Of a stretch of 64,000 nucleotides of DNA, positions 45,139 through 55,545 are shown piece after piece. The notes under the pieces are model-generated. The model made no database searches. It was not told where the DNA came from and saw only the letters and a list, made by a program, of their open reading frames with translations. The stretch lies in the NCBI RefSeq assembly GCF_002775205.1, contig NC_036453.1:30481213-30545212 (forward strand), given 5' to 3'. This DNA is from Xiphophorus maculatus. Taxonomy: Eukaryota > Chordata > Actinopteri > Cyprinodontiformes > Poeciliidae. Made by a program: the position numbers and the translations under genes. Every line of letters begins with the position of its first letter. Position 1 is the stretch's first letter.

Positions 45139-47376
45139 TTATTTTAATTATCAGTTGTTTGTAACTAACCTTTCCTAAGTTGAAATTTTGCTCAGTGATT
45201 ATAAACTGCTGCTGGTAACTGATTGTGAGTCAGGACTGTGAATGTGTTGTGATGATTCTGTATCCCAACTTTTTGGAATTAGTCATCTTTAAAATAGTGT
45301 CAATAAATTAATAAACAAATTTATGTGATTAAATTATGAGAAGTTATTTTTGTCTTGCATATGAAGATATATTTTGTGCATGTTAATGAGGGAAAGTATG
45401 GTTATGCACCAGACAAAAGAAAGACTAAATCTGGTTACTGTGTAACTTATGTAAGCAATATTTAACATAATATACTTTAGAAACTAAGCAATCAATACAA
45501 TATAGTTAATTAGCAAAATAATTGCAAATACAAAATAATTTAGAAAAACATTTAGCAGAAAGTTCTTTCTGTAAGAAGTAACCACAGCCAAGTAACCACA
45601 GCCAAGTAACCACTTATTTTTTGGCATTTTACCTCAGATAATTCTAAAATAAATTAAATCCCAGATAGATATGGATTATTTTTTTTATTCAATTAAGACA
45701 TTTGTTCCTGATAATAAAAAAAGAACATTCAATAAAAAGTGCCAAAAAGATATTTTTTTTATCTCAGCAACCAATGGTGAATCTTTAACATGCGGTACTG
45801 AAATTGTTTATATAATTATTGATCAGCAATTGTTTTCCATAGCATTTTAATATTTTATATTGGGTGATTAAGTGTCTGAGGTTGGTTTATGGGGGAATAT
45901 TTCTGCCATAATTCGAGAGCACATATTTTCAGTGGAAAATCACTGTGGAATGACACAAGCACACCCACTTTAAACAAGTGTGTCAAACTCCAGTCCTCAA
46001 GGGCCGCTGTCCTGCAACTTTAAGATGTGCCTCAGCTGCACCACACCTGAATAGAATAATTAGGTAATTAAGGCTCTGGAGAACTGACCTACACAAGGAG
46101 GAGGTAATTAAACCATTTCATTCCAGTGTTTTGTACCTGTTTCACATCTAAAACCTGCAGGACAGCGGCCCTTGAGGACTGGAGTTTGATACCTGTACAC
46201 TAGAAGGAAACAAACGCACCCAGCATAACTTTCATTCTATTGGCTGAGAGGTTGCCAGGCAACGGTAAGTTTTTGTTCCAAGCCGGCAGAGAGGTTTGCA
46301 AGTGGAGATTTGATCTGAGCAGAGACCAGTTTTGAGCGCCAGGAGAAAGTTTGGAGAAAGCACAGTGAATATTTGAATGAGAGCAGAAGAATTGAATACA
46401 AGTTTTGCAGAAACTAGCAGAAAAATTCCCCCCTACTGGTTGGTCATATTTCCATCACCCTAATCTTTGGTCCGATCACAGATTTTGTAGCAGATTTAAA
46501 TCAGCACTTTTTCTATGCTACACCAACATTGTGATACTATTTCTAAGAGGAACACACCTCTACACTCTCCAAACCACAAGATATTTTCTAACTGACTAAT
46601 AGTTACCAACTCGATTGCAGCCTGCCCATGTCCTAAGGTGAAACTGGTCAGGTTTCGATCCAAGTTTTGATCAGATCCCATATAGATTTCTGTTACTTCC
46701 TCCTAAATCAGCTGCAACTTGAAATGGTTCAAATTGCAATTTATGTGTTTTGGGGTCAATGAATCCACCAGCTGACATTTTACATGATCTGCACCATTAT
46801 ACACATCAGCAGTGTCATTTTAACATTTGTCTCCAACAGCACATGAACTAATACTCAATAAGTGTACAATACCACTAAACACTAAAGTGACCAGTACAAA
46901 ACCTGAAGGTTAAACCACAAAAGACAACTCTTGCCTTTATCAAACTATACGCGTTATTTAAAAAGCCAGGAGCAATTTTTAAAATTAATCTTTATTGTTG
47001 AGATGAAAATAATGATTTTTTTTTCTTCCTATAGTTGGATGCCTACTTGTCCTTCTGGGTCTGTGTTTGCTATAACGTCAAGAAAGGACAAGAAAACCTT
47101 TAAATTATTTGTGTATTGATCACAACACATTGAACATTTATTAATATGATCTCATATCAGATGTAAATCACACACAGCCTTGAAGCCTACTAGTGACAAC
47201 ATGTATTAATTGTTACCTGCTCAATATTATCTAGGTGCAGTTTAATTAAGCTCTTTTGGAACATGTTTAGGATTGTTGGCCATCCATCTCAAACATTTTA
47301 TCAGATATACCTGGTTATATATATTCTTTTAAATCTAGGGTCAAAAGTTATGGAGAATTCATGAGAAGAGGTTTAG
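45139..47376. other. H-to-J spacer, copy 2 (left part)
   Basis: Collinear with 35147-37375 of copy 1. It contains the MITE at 45975-46195 and a short local repeat of 'agtaaccacagcca' near 45585-45609. No gene. Confidence 0.6.
45975..46195. mobile_element. hAT-type MITE, duplicated copy
   Basis: Same insertion as 35971-36191, carried by the unit duplication, with a few substitutions. Confidence 0.7.
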
Positions 47377-47555
47377 TACCAGGGTTTTCGACCTCTCCCC
47401 TGACGTACTGAAACAGGGTCAAAAGACCCTGAGTCCAAACTGACGACTCTGATGGCTCAAATTAGCATCCCTTCTTCAATTGTAAATGTGGCTATTGACC
47501 GTCAGGCCAGAAGGTAGGAGTGTGAATAGTCCATGTTGGGGGTGGGTATCTATGA

Positions 47556-47586
47556 TACCTACAGGAGATCAGATCTCCTGTAGGTA
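47556..47586. repeat. 31-base perfect palindrome
   Basis: Arms TACCTACAGGAGATC and GATCTCCTGTAGGTA around a single A. It lies in the piggyBac-like block and may be a transposase-binding subterminal repeat or a leftover of another insertion. Confidence 0.8.
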
Positions 47587-47982
47587 ATGCTCTTCAGTTT
47601 AGTTTTGAAGCATACATGAAGTGTTTTTGGAGAGATGTGACCTTTTGCAGCTGATCCATGATGTTGTGCTGCATTATCCAGGTCATTTTGCCAAATGTAC
47701 ATAGAGTTTTCAAACCATACAATCTGTTTCAAGAAATATGCAAAGGTTTTTCTAAAAGAAATTAGTAATGTTTTTCTTTTAAATAAAGCTAAGTGGGTTT
47801 AAAATGTCAGTTTAGAAATAAACTAACCAAATTAATTGTGTTGATCCACCTAAAAAAAAATCATGCAAAAAGTGTAAGCAAAAGAGATCTGGGAGACTTT
47901 GCACATGCAAATTTGCATGCAGCCTGTTGTGCTGTGGAGGATAAATAGGTGACTGCTTCACCTATTTAGTTCACAAGAACTA

Positions 47983-48762
47983 ATGGCATTTATTTCAGTC
48001 ATTATCTTGCGGGGGGTGACCAAGGTTCCATCACTATGTGACAGCTGGTCAGCAAACCTGGCAAACATGATTGACATGGCAGCACTGAATGCACGTGTGC
48101 TTTATCAGGCATGCATTGGGGTGCAGGAGAGACGGGTGGACTTCCTGGTTGAGCTTGCAAAAGAGTTCGGTAACTCTCATGTGAGTGAGAAGAAGGCACA
48201 CAAGGAGAAACTGCTTCGGCAACAACCTTCCACACCCAGCTCAGGCAAAAGGGCGAAGTGTCAGGTCAACCATCGATGCAGGATGCATGTCCTGAGGCCG
48301 GTCATCATCAGTGACCCCTCACACCCCCACCATGGACTGTTCTCCCTGCTGCCCTCTGGAAAGAGGTTCCGCAGCATCCGGTGCAGGTCCACCTGGTTCC
48401 GAAACAGCTTTTTCCCACTTGCCATCAGACTGCTAAACTCTTAACTGGACTGCACTCAAAAACTGGTCTCCACTTTATACCTTGCACATGTACAGAGCTA
48501 AATAACTTCTATTTTACTGTCAGTCCTGCACTTTATATTTTATATTTAGATTTATATTCATATTTTATACTGTATTTTATTTTACTCACAACATTGGAAC
48601 CTCAAACATTGTCCTGAGCCGTATGCAACGAAATTTCGTTCTGTATACACCCTGTGCATGCAAAATGACAACAAAGTCAGTCTAAGTCTAAGTCTAAGTC
48701 TAAGGAACAATTGTGCAACTGTGAGATGCGTTGAGGCCATTACCAGGGTACTTTTAAGGTAA
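47983..48762 (+). pseudogene. piggyBac transposase, C-terminal remnant
   Basis: The frame from 47983 gives ANLANMIDMAALNARVLYQA and VDFLVELAKEF, typical of the end of the piggyBac DDE domain (NMxDxAxxNAxVLY ... FLxELA), then a cysteine-rich tail KRAKCQVNHRC. After the LINE, the same frame continues from 48703 as RNNCATVRCVEAITRVLLR with a stop at 48760-48762, completing a C-x5-C-x3-C-x4-C pattern like the C-terminal finger of piggyBac enzymes. The N-terminal and catalytic parts are absent. Confidence 0.75.
48284..48702 (+). mobile_element. 5'-truncated LINE (Rex1/L2-type)
   Basis: It encodes the final residues of a LINE reverse transcriptase (SDPSHPHHGLFSLLPSGKRF to FPLAIRLLNS, stop near 48444), followed by a 3' UTR and a short repeated tail (TAAGTC)n. 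AGGA flanks both ends (48280-48283 and 48703-48706), a short target duplication. The clade is judged from the 'HPxHxLFxLLPSGxRxRSI' motif and is approximate. Confidence 0.7.
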
Positions 48763-49138
48763 TGGGCTTATTTACAGAACAAAAACACCTGCTAGATAAA
48801 ATCCTTCAGGTAAATCGACCCATCTCTGGGGTCCAAAGGTAGAAATGTTAAATGACCTTTCTCTGGTACTTCCAGTGAAAGAAAGCTACATTTATTTCTC
48901 TACCTTTTAATATTTTTTTTCAATTACTTCATTTATGGACACAGATGAAAACATGATGCATATATACAACAAAAATAATAATAACAATAAATGTAATTTC
49001 CAAGATGTTAAGTAAATGCTCCTTTTTATAGATATAATTTTATGCTCTGGTAACAGTAATGTTGCGTTGCGTCATATCGTTAATGACACCATCGGATGTT
49101 CATTGAGCAATACATGAGAGCGTGCAGTAACGATGAGC

Positions 49139-49146
49139 TATATAAG
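49139..49146 (+). promoter_or_regulatory. TATA box of OR-J2
   Basis: TATATAAG, 147 bases before the ATG, as in J1. Confidence 0.45.
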
Positions 49147-49285
49147 TGAAAACATAGCATGGAACAGTTCAGAGAGCTGCACACACTTGTGATTCTCCAG
49201 TGTGTTAAGAAAACTAAAGGTGCTTTCAACAGTCTTTGTCTCTCTCGTTATGATGTTTGTTTTGTGAGTATATCCTGCTATAAAT

Positions 49286-50281
49286 ATGAACAGAGAGGGT
49301 GAAAATACTACCATGTTTAACTCCACATTTGTTCGTCCTCTACATTTTTATCTCGGTGGGTTTTACAATATCCCTCATGTTAAGTATTACTATGTCTTCT
49401 TGTGCTTTGTGTACATCATGACTGTGCTTAGCAATGGTTTCCTCCTCTCTGTTATTTACCTGGTGAAGACTCTCCACACTCCCAGATACATAATAGTGTT
49501 CAACCTGGCTCTGACAGATTTGTGTGGGAGCACTGCTCTCATCCCAAAGCTCTTGGACACGTTTTTGTTTAACAGGAGGTACATTGCTTATGAGGCCTGC
49601 TTAGCTTACATGTTCTTTGTTTTATTCTTTGGAAGTATGCAATCATGGACTCTAGTCATAATGGCTTATGACAGATTTGTAGCAATTTGCTTTCCATTGA
49701 GATATAACATTATTGTAACAAGGAAATCAATAGTTACTATTCTGTTGTGTTCATGGACATCTCTAGTCATGGTCATTGGAGCCTTGGTTGGACTTCTTGA
49801 GCGCCTGTCCTTCTGTGCATCTGTGGTAATACAAAGTTTTTTCTGTGATCATGGACCAACATATCGTTTGGCATGTAATAATACATACATAAACTACATC
49901 ATGGCTAATTTCACTTTTGCTGTAGTCATTTGTATTCCTCTCGTTCTCATAGGAGCCACCTACATTTGCATTTCTATAGCACTGAGCAGAACTGTATCCA
50001 GAGAAGAACGACATAAAGCAATGGGAACTTGTACTTCTCATCTGATTCTGGTGGCCCTTTTTTTTATACCATATCTGGGCACAAATATAACAGTGAAAAC
50101 TAACGGCATTGATCCTAATATGAGGATATTAAATTCTAGTTTATCACACACAGTTCCCTCTCTGCTAAATCCGATCATATACGCTTTAAAGACAAAAGAA
50201 GTGATAAATGCTTTTAAGAGGCTTTGCAAAAGAAAAAAGATAAACAAACTTGTCTCACAATTGCAAACTCGAACTTCTTAG
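49286..50281 (+). CDS. Odorant receptor OR-J2
   Basis: Intact single-exon receptor of 331 residues starting MNREGENTTMFNSTF, with glycosylation sites NTT and NST. It is related to F/H (FYLGGFYNIPHVKYYYVF in TM1) but clearly distinct. TM1 ends VLSNGF, with Ser where most ORs have Gly before the conserved Asn. TM2 has TDLCGSTALIPK; IMAYDRFVAICFPLRY follows TM3; extracellular loop 2 has FCDHGPTYRLACNN; MGTCTSHL precedes TM6; TM7 has LLNPIIYALKTKEV. It is the only working J gene seen, as J1 is interrupted. Poly(A) signals follow at a distance like that of J1. Confidence 0.95.
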   Translation: MNREGENTTMFNSTFVRPLHFYLGGFYNIPHVKYYYVFLCFVYIMTVLSNGFLLSVIYLVKTLHTPRYIIVFNLALTDLCGSTALIPKLLDTFLFNRRYIAYEACLAYMFFVLFFGSMQSWTLVIMAYDRFVAICFPLRYNIIVTRKSIVTILLCSWTSLVMVIGALVGLLERLSFCASVVIQSFFCDHGPTYRLACNNTYINYIMANFTFAVVICIPLVLIGATYICISIALSRTVSREERHKAMGTCTSHLILVALFFIPYLGTNITVKTNGIDPNMRILNSSLSHTVPSLLNPIIYALKTKEVINAFKRLCKRKKINKLVSQLQTRTS

Positions 50282-50972
50282 TGCTTTCAGGCATAACTTT
50301 AACAAATTAATATTACATCATGTTATGTTGTTTTGCTCTGTTGATTTTTTAATGCTGATAATAAGGTGGTATGTGTACAAAAGTTATCTTAAGTAAACAT
50401 GTGTTTTTGTTACTATGGTTTATTTCAGATACATGTTTATTTTTTAATACAAGATATTTTACGTGCAGTGATGTTTTTATGTAGCGTACTGATGACTTCA
50501 CATATACCTTAGATTCTAAATTGAAGTGATTAGAAATATATGTGGGAGCATATATTTACAGTTGGTTGTTTGTGAATGTTATCCCTCTGTTGATCTGTCC
50601 AGAATGTACAGATCAACACATTCTTTTGAGATGAGTCAATGTAGAAAGTTTCATTGCAGAAAGCATGTAGGTAAAATGCAAAATGGTGATGGAAACATGT
50701 AACTGAGGTCATCTAGAGTTCAAGGCTGAATTATAAAAAATAAAGTTGCAAATTGTCATCCAAAGGTTTGCTTGTCTTTCTAAGTTAAAGAGCATTCCAT
50801 TTTCATGTACCTACTGCAGAAATCACACTTCACATATGTAAAATTGAGTTAGTCTTATGTTTTCTTTAGAAAATATTATAAAATGCAGCTGTGACTACAG
50901 TGTAGCTTAGCACCACTATCAGTGTGTGAATGTGTATATGAATGACTGAATGTAGTGTAAACACTTTGGAGT
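50282..50972. other. 3' flank of J2
   Basis: Collinear with 41053-41728. Ends at the target site of the Gmr1-like element. No gene. Confidence 0.6.
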
Positions 50973-50977
50973 CCTCT

Positions 50978-51603
50978 TGTGATGGACCGAGCAGTTAAGG
51001 AACAGCCAGGCACCGGTTCAAAGTCAAAAATAATTCTTTTTTATTTAACCCAAAACAAAACTTGGGTAAATAATAGAAAAAATGACAAAATTTGGGCCCA
51101 TAAAAGAGGTCAAAGTAACAGACATCAACTCAGACTAACTCAAAAAACAGACCTCCCAAACAGAGACAAAAGGGGACTTAAATACTGGCTGATCAGGCCA
51201 CATACAAAACACAAAGGGGAAAATACACAGAAACCTAACTGAAACTAACATAGCAAATCCCATCCCCCCCTCTGGATGATGAGTAATGGTGTGAACCAAT
51301 TTGCAGTCTCAGCTGGCTTGCTCCACCCCTTCTCCACCTCTCTGCTCTCCTAAGGATTGGGCAGCCAGCACTTAAACTCAGAAACAAAACAAAGATTAAA
51401 TCAAGCAAAACACAACAATATAAACTAAAATGTGCGCACTTATTCTAGAATACACTGTGATGTGTTGCTTTCTAAACAAAACCAGTTATTCTGTAAATTA
51501 AATCCTAAACTTAAAGAAATCCAAGTATAAGTGAGATGAGCTTATTGCGTGTGGTGAGAGTGAATATTACCACATTTGTGTGGCTGTAACTGCAGCCATC
51601 ACA
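50978..51603 (-). repeat. Terminal repeat of the Gmr1-like element
   Basis: TG...CA, about 626 bases. Its last 86 bases on the plus strand recur at the other end of the element, up to 55202. Confidence 0.8.
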
Positions 51604-54600
51604 CACTCCCCCTCTTCATATCTCTCACTGGGACAGCGAGAGAGACAGTCTGCGATGCAGTTGTCTTTGCCGGGGATATGGTGGATGGTGAATCGAAAAG
51701 GCTGGATGGCAAGGTACCATCGCGTAATCCTTCCATTGGTATCTCTCATCTTCTCTATCCATTGGAGAGCTTTATGGTCAGTCTCTAAGGTGAACTCTCT
51801 GCCAAGAAGGTAGTATTTGAATGAGTCCAGGGCCCATTTAATGGCTAGTGCCTCTTTCTCAATGGTTGAATATCGTATTTCCCTTGGAAACAGCTTGCGG
51901 CTAATAAAAGCCACTGGATGGCGCTCTCCAGGGGGTCCCTGCAACAGAACAGCTCCCAAACCTCTCTCAGAGGCATCAGTCTGTAGAATAAAAGGTCTCT
52001 CAAATTCAGGGCTGTGCAGGACAGGGCTCTTACTGAGAGATTGCCGCAGATCCTGAAAAGCGGTTTTGGCCTCCTCTGTCCAGAGGATCTTATTGGGGCT
52101 TCGTGAACCAGTGAGATCCGTTAATAGCGCAGCCCTGGCTGAGAAATGAGGGATAAACCGATGATAGAACCCTGCCATACCCAGAAAAGATCTTAACTGT
52201 GTTCTGGTCTCAGGCAGAGGGCAGGACTCTATAGCTGTAATTTTATTTATTTGAGGCTTTATCACTCCATTTCCTATAACAAACCCCAGGTACTCAGTTT
52301 CAGACGTGGCAATTGTACACTTGGCTGGATTAATAGTCAACCCTGCAGATTGAAGTCGCTCCAACACCTTCTCCAAATGTTTCAGATGATCTTCCCAGGT
52401 AGCACTGAAGATGACTATGTCATCAAGGTAGGCTGCAGCAAAATCAGACATGTCAGATAGTACCTGATCCATCAATCTCTGGAATGTTGCCAGGGCACCA
52501 TGTAGTCCAAATGGCATGACGTTAAACTGGAACAGGCCCCATGGGGTCCGGAAAGCAGTAAGTTCTTTTGACTGCTCCGTCAGGGGTACCTGCCAATAAC
52601 CTTTGCAGAGATCTATGGTTGTTAGATATCTGGCCTTCCCAATTCGCTCAACCATATTATCGATGCGGGGGGCTGGATATGAATCAAATTGTGTTATTCC
52701 ATTCAAATACCTGAAATCAATGCAGAACCGTAGGCTGCCGTCCTTCTTCGGCACCAAGACCACTGGGTGGCACCATTCACTTCTTGATGGTTCAATGATT
52801 CCGAGTGACAGCATCAGATCAACTTCCTCTTTCAGTGAAACCAACAGACGCTCAGGTATTCTGTAACTCAGTCTTCTCACAGAAGCTCCATCTTGTAATA
52901 CAATGTCATGTTGGACAAGGTCCGTTTTACCAGGATTTCCCTGAAACATGTTTGGGGTGCACAGATTTCTCACCTGAGCCTGCTTTTCTTCCGAGAGGTG
53001 GTCCAGATCCAGCGATTGAGGTGAAGGCTTTGGCAGGTACTGGTTATCCTCCTCCTCTTCCTCTGTCACATCCTGAATAAGAAAAACATCTGCCTTTGGC
53101 TTTTCTACCCATTCTTTAAGCAGGTTGACATGGAGCACCCTGGTGGAACGGGGCTGATCTGGAATGGCAATCTTGTAGGTTGTTGGCCCCAGTTTGCTCT
53201 GGATTTCATACGGACCTTGCCATTTTGCCAACAGTTTACTGTCAGCACTAGGAAGGAGCACCAGCACTTTCTGGCCAGGGCTGAAAGACCTCTGGCGAGC
53301 TGACTGGTCATACCAGTTTTTCTGATGTTTCTGTGCTTCTTCCTTATGAGCTTGGGCCAATGCCATCATCTTTTCCAGTCGTTCCCGCATCTGGACAACA
53401 TAAGAGACAACATCTACAGCTTGAGATCTTTCTTTGTCACCCTCCCATGTCTCTCTTAACAGAGATAAGGGACCCCGGACTTCATAGCCATACAGCAATT
53501 CAAAAGGTGAAAAACCAGTAGAGGCCTGTGGCACTTCTCTATATGCAAAGAGAAGATAAGGTAGCCACTGGTCCCAATCTGTGCCGGTTTCACTGACAAA
53601 CTTGCGCAACATTTGCTTCAAGGTCTGATTGAAGCGCTCCGTCAGGCCATCTGTCTGAGGGTGATATGGAGTAGTCTTTAGGCTCTTAATTCCTAGGAGT
53701 TGGTACACCTGCTTCAACAAAGTGGACAGAAAATTAGTTCCACAATCGGTGAGAATTTCAGTTGGAAACCCAACTCGTGAGAAGAGCTGTATGAGACAGA
53801 AGGCAACTGCTTTAGCTTTTATTGATTTCAAAGGAAAAACCTCTGGATATTTTGTAGCATAATCCAGGATCACCAGCATGTAACGATTACCTGATTTACT
53901 TCTTTCTAGGGGGCCAACAATGTCCATTCCCAGCCGCTCAAACGGGGTGTTGATGATTGGCAAAGACTGAAGAGGAGCTCTGGGGGGAATTTTTAGGGAA
54001 GACTTTTGGCACTGAGGGCAGCTTTTGCAGAACAGAGTCACATCAGATCGTATTCCAGGCCAATCAAAATATTTTCTGATGCGGGCCAGTGTCTTGTGCT
54101 CTCCAAGATGGCCAGCCCATGGAATGGAATGTCCTAAAGACAGCACCACCTTCTGGACTGGTTCAGGAACCACTAACTGCAATGCTGACCCCTGCTGACG
54201 ATATAAGATGCCATCTTTCAGCAAAAATTCACCCCGGCCGTTCAAACCTCGTTCAGGATTTTTATTTCCCTCTGCTTTCTGAAATAAAGATGTTAGGGCT
54301 GGATCGCTGTGCTGCAATTCTCTAATGTTAGCAGGGATTTTAAGCCCCATTGGTAACTCAGGCTCAGAGCTAGAAGGTGACTTAACAGCGTGTTGAAATT
54401 TCTCTTGCCGTCGCTGTCTGCGGGACTTGCGAGACTTCCCGGGTGTGGTCTCCAGGTCCGCGTCATAAAAAGGCAAGGCACAGAGTGGTTGTATAAACTC
54501 CTCTCTCTTTTTAGCCTGAGATCTGGTTAATGCAATGTTACACATTTTGCTGGAGTTCAATAAATCACCCAACACAGGCAGGTCTTGACCCAGCACTGCT

Positions 54601-55202
54601 GGAAATGGCAAATTCTCAGCCACACCAATATTTAGAAGATAAAGTTGGTCTTGTACTTTAATATACAAGTCTGCTGTTGGATACAACAACTCATCTCCAT
54701 GAATGCAGCGGACAGGGATTGTTTCCACATTAACCTTATTTGCTGGAACAAAGTCTCTGTGCACCAGAGTTTGAGTACTTCCTGAGTCAATGAGTGCCTC
54801 TAATTGTTTACCCTCAACTTCAATTGAGGTCGTTCTTAAACTAGACTCCCCTTTGGAGTCCATACTTTGTCTGGGCACAAAACACATTTGTGTTATTTTT
54901 GTGGAGTTCTTCGGGCACATTGGTTTTGTGTGTCCTTCCATCCCACACAGATAACAAATCACTGTTTTGGCTGGGACTCTTGATAAAGCATTCAATGATT
55001 GGCCCTTTAGAGGTTTACTCACCCCTGCCTTTTGGTAATGGGTAACAGGTCTTGCAACCTCCCTCAACTTCCATGCTTTTTGACTCCAGGGTTGTCCTTT
55101 TGTCCGTGCTGCCACAAATCCAAGTATAAGTGAGATGAGCTTATTGCGTGTGGTGAGAGTGAATATTACCACATTTGTGTGGCTGTAACTGCAGCCATCA
55201 CA
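50978..55202 (-). mobile_element. Gmr1-like LTR retrotransposon (Ty3/gypsy group)
   Basis: The ends are TGTGATGG and CCATCACA with a 5-base target duplication CCTCT (50973-50977 and 55203-55207); J1's flank keeps the empty site. Orientation is minus. A 626-base terminal repeat lies at 50978-51603, preceded by a purine run; related terminal-repeat sequence closes the other end. The pol order is protease, integrase, reverse transcriptase, RNase H, the order that defines Gmr1-like elements among Ty3/gypsy relatives. The element looks broken (about one major break) although its pol frame is open. It is fairly young: it arose after the array II duplication. Confidence 0.85.
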
Positions 55203-55241
55203 CCTCTGCACTAAATAAAGTGTTAAACAAATACAGACCAT
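51567..55241 (-). CDS. Gag-Pol frame of the Gmr1-like element
   Basis: A 1224-codon open frame. In order it shows a CCHC knuckle (CYLCGMEGHTKPMCP, residues 96-110), an aspartic protease with the IDSGSTQTLV active site (about 151-160), an integrase with an HHCC zinc region (H and CKSCPQCQK, roughly 370-415) and DDE motifs (MDIVGP, TDCGTNF, TERFNQ), then a reverse transcriptase with YLDDIVIFS, and RNase H with TDASERGLGAVLL and ETDHKALQW near the C terminus. The outermost codons at both ends overlap terminal-repeat or flanking DNA. Integrase before RT is unusual for Ty3/gypsy elements and typical of the Gmr1 group. Confidence 0.85.
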   Translation of the reverse strand: MVCICLTLYLVQRCDGCSYSHTNVVIFTLTTRNKLISLILGFVAARTKGQPWSQKAWKLREVARPVTHYQKAGVSKPLKGQSLNALSRVPAKTVICYLCGMEGHTKPMCPKNSTKITQMCFVPRQSMDSKGESSLRTTSIEVEGKQLEALIDSGSTQTLVHRDFVPANKVNVETIPVRCIHGDELLYPTADLYIKVQDQLYLLNIGVAENLPFPAVLGQDLPVLGDLLNSSKMCNIALTRSQAKKREEFIQPLCALPFYDADLETTPGKSRKSRRQRRQEKFQHAVKSPSSSEPELPMGLKIPANIRELQHSDPALTSLFQKAEGNKNPERGLNGRGEFLLKDGILYRQQGSALQLVVPEPVQKVVLSLGHSIPWAGHLGEHKTLARIRKYFDWPGIRSDVTLFCKSCPQCQKSSLKIPPRAPLQSLPIINTPFERLGMDIVGPLERSKSGNRYMLVILDYATKYPEVFPLKSIKAKAVAFCLIQLFSRVGFPTEILTDCGTNFLSTLLKQVYQLLGIKSLKTTPYHPQTDGLTERFNQTLKQMLRKFVSETGTDWDQWLPYLLFAYREVPQASTGFSPFELLYGYEVRGPLSLLRETWEGDKERSQAVDVVSYVVQMRERLEKMMALAQAHKEEAQKHQKNWYDQSARQRSFSPGQKVLVLLPSADSKLLAKWQGPYEIQSKLGPTTYKIAIPDQPRSTRVLHVNLLKEWVEKPKADVFLIQDVTEEEEEDNQYLPKPSPQSLDLDHLSEEKQAQVRNLCTPNMFQGNPGKTDLVQHDIVLQDGASVRRLSYRIPERLLVSLKEEVDLMLSLGIIEPSRSEWCHPVVLVPKKDGSLRFCIDFRYLNGITQFDSYPAPRIDNMVERIGKARYLTTIDLCKGYWQVPLTEQSKELTAFRTPWGLFQFNVMPFGLHGALATFQRLMDQVLSDMSDFAAAYLDDIVIFSATWEDHLKHLEKVLERLQSAGLTINPAKCTIATSETEYLGFVIGNGVIKPQINKITAIESCPLPETRTQLRSFLGMAGFYHRFIPHFSARAALLTDLTGSRSPNKILWTEEAKTAFQDLRQSLSKSPVLHSPEFERPFILQTDASERGLGAVLLQGPPGERHPVAFISRKLFPREIRYSTIEKEALAIKWALDSFKYYLLGREFTLETDHKALQWIEKMRDTNGRITRWYLAIQPFRFTIHHIPGKDNCIADCLSRCPSERYEEGECVMAAVTATQMW

Positions 55242-55324
55242 TAACCAATAGAGTAAAAATAGCTTCTTAGAGAAGTGAGGAATTCATCCTTGAAATGGAT
55301 TTTTAGATTATGAGACTGCCACTG

Positions 55325-55545
55325 TCTTGTTGCCATATTTTTTCCTTCCATTTGTGGGCACCAATGTAGCTGTACTGACTTCCTACATTCATCCAAATGC
55401 AAGAATAATAAATTCAACTTTGACATTCACAATTTCCTCGCTGCTCAATCCTATTATTTACTCTTTGAAGACAGAAGAAGTGAGGAATGCCATTAAGAAA
55501 CTTTGCAGACGAGGTAAAATGAACACAACAGCCATTAAATTATGA
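55325..55545 (+). pseudogene. 3' fragment of an F-type odorant receptor (junction 2/3)
   Basis: Codes from the TM6 region to the MNTTAIKL end, nearly identical to OR-F from about 28791. One extra base near 55347 (TTTTTTCC against TTTTTTC) shifts the frame. It is joined to J-flank DNA by the same 'gagactgccact' joint as at 41851. Confidence 0.9.

Larger units (their letters stand above)
47377..48880 (+). mobile_element. piggyBac remnant with a LINE inside
   Basis: Absent from copy 1, where the site reads GAGGTTTAAAGAAAG, a TTAA-containing target. The block starts GTACCAG and near its right end has CTGGTAC. The flanking TTAA copies seem to have changed (TTAG left, TGAA right), so the exact borders are uncertain by a few bases. 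It keeps the C-terminal part of a piggyBac transposase (47983-48762, split by the LINE) and a 31-base palindrome at 47556-47586. The catalytic core is missing. Confidence 0.65.
41851..55324 (+). repeat. Array II tandem unit, copy 2
   Basis: Contains the F 3' fragment, H2 and J2. Extra material relative to copy 1: the piggyBac/LINE block (about 1.5 kb) and the Gmr1-like element (4.2 kb). Without these it is about 7.7 kb. Confidence 0.85.
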
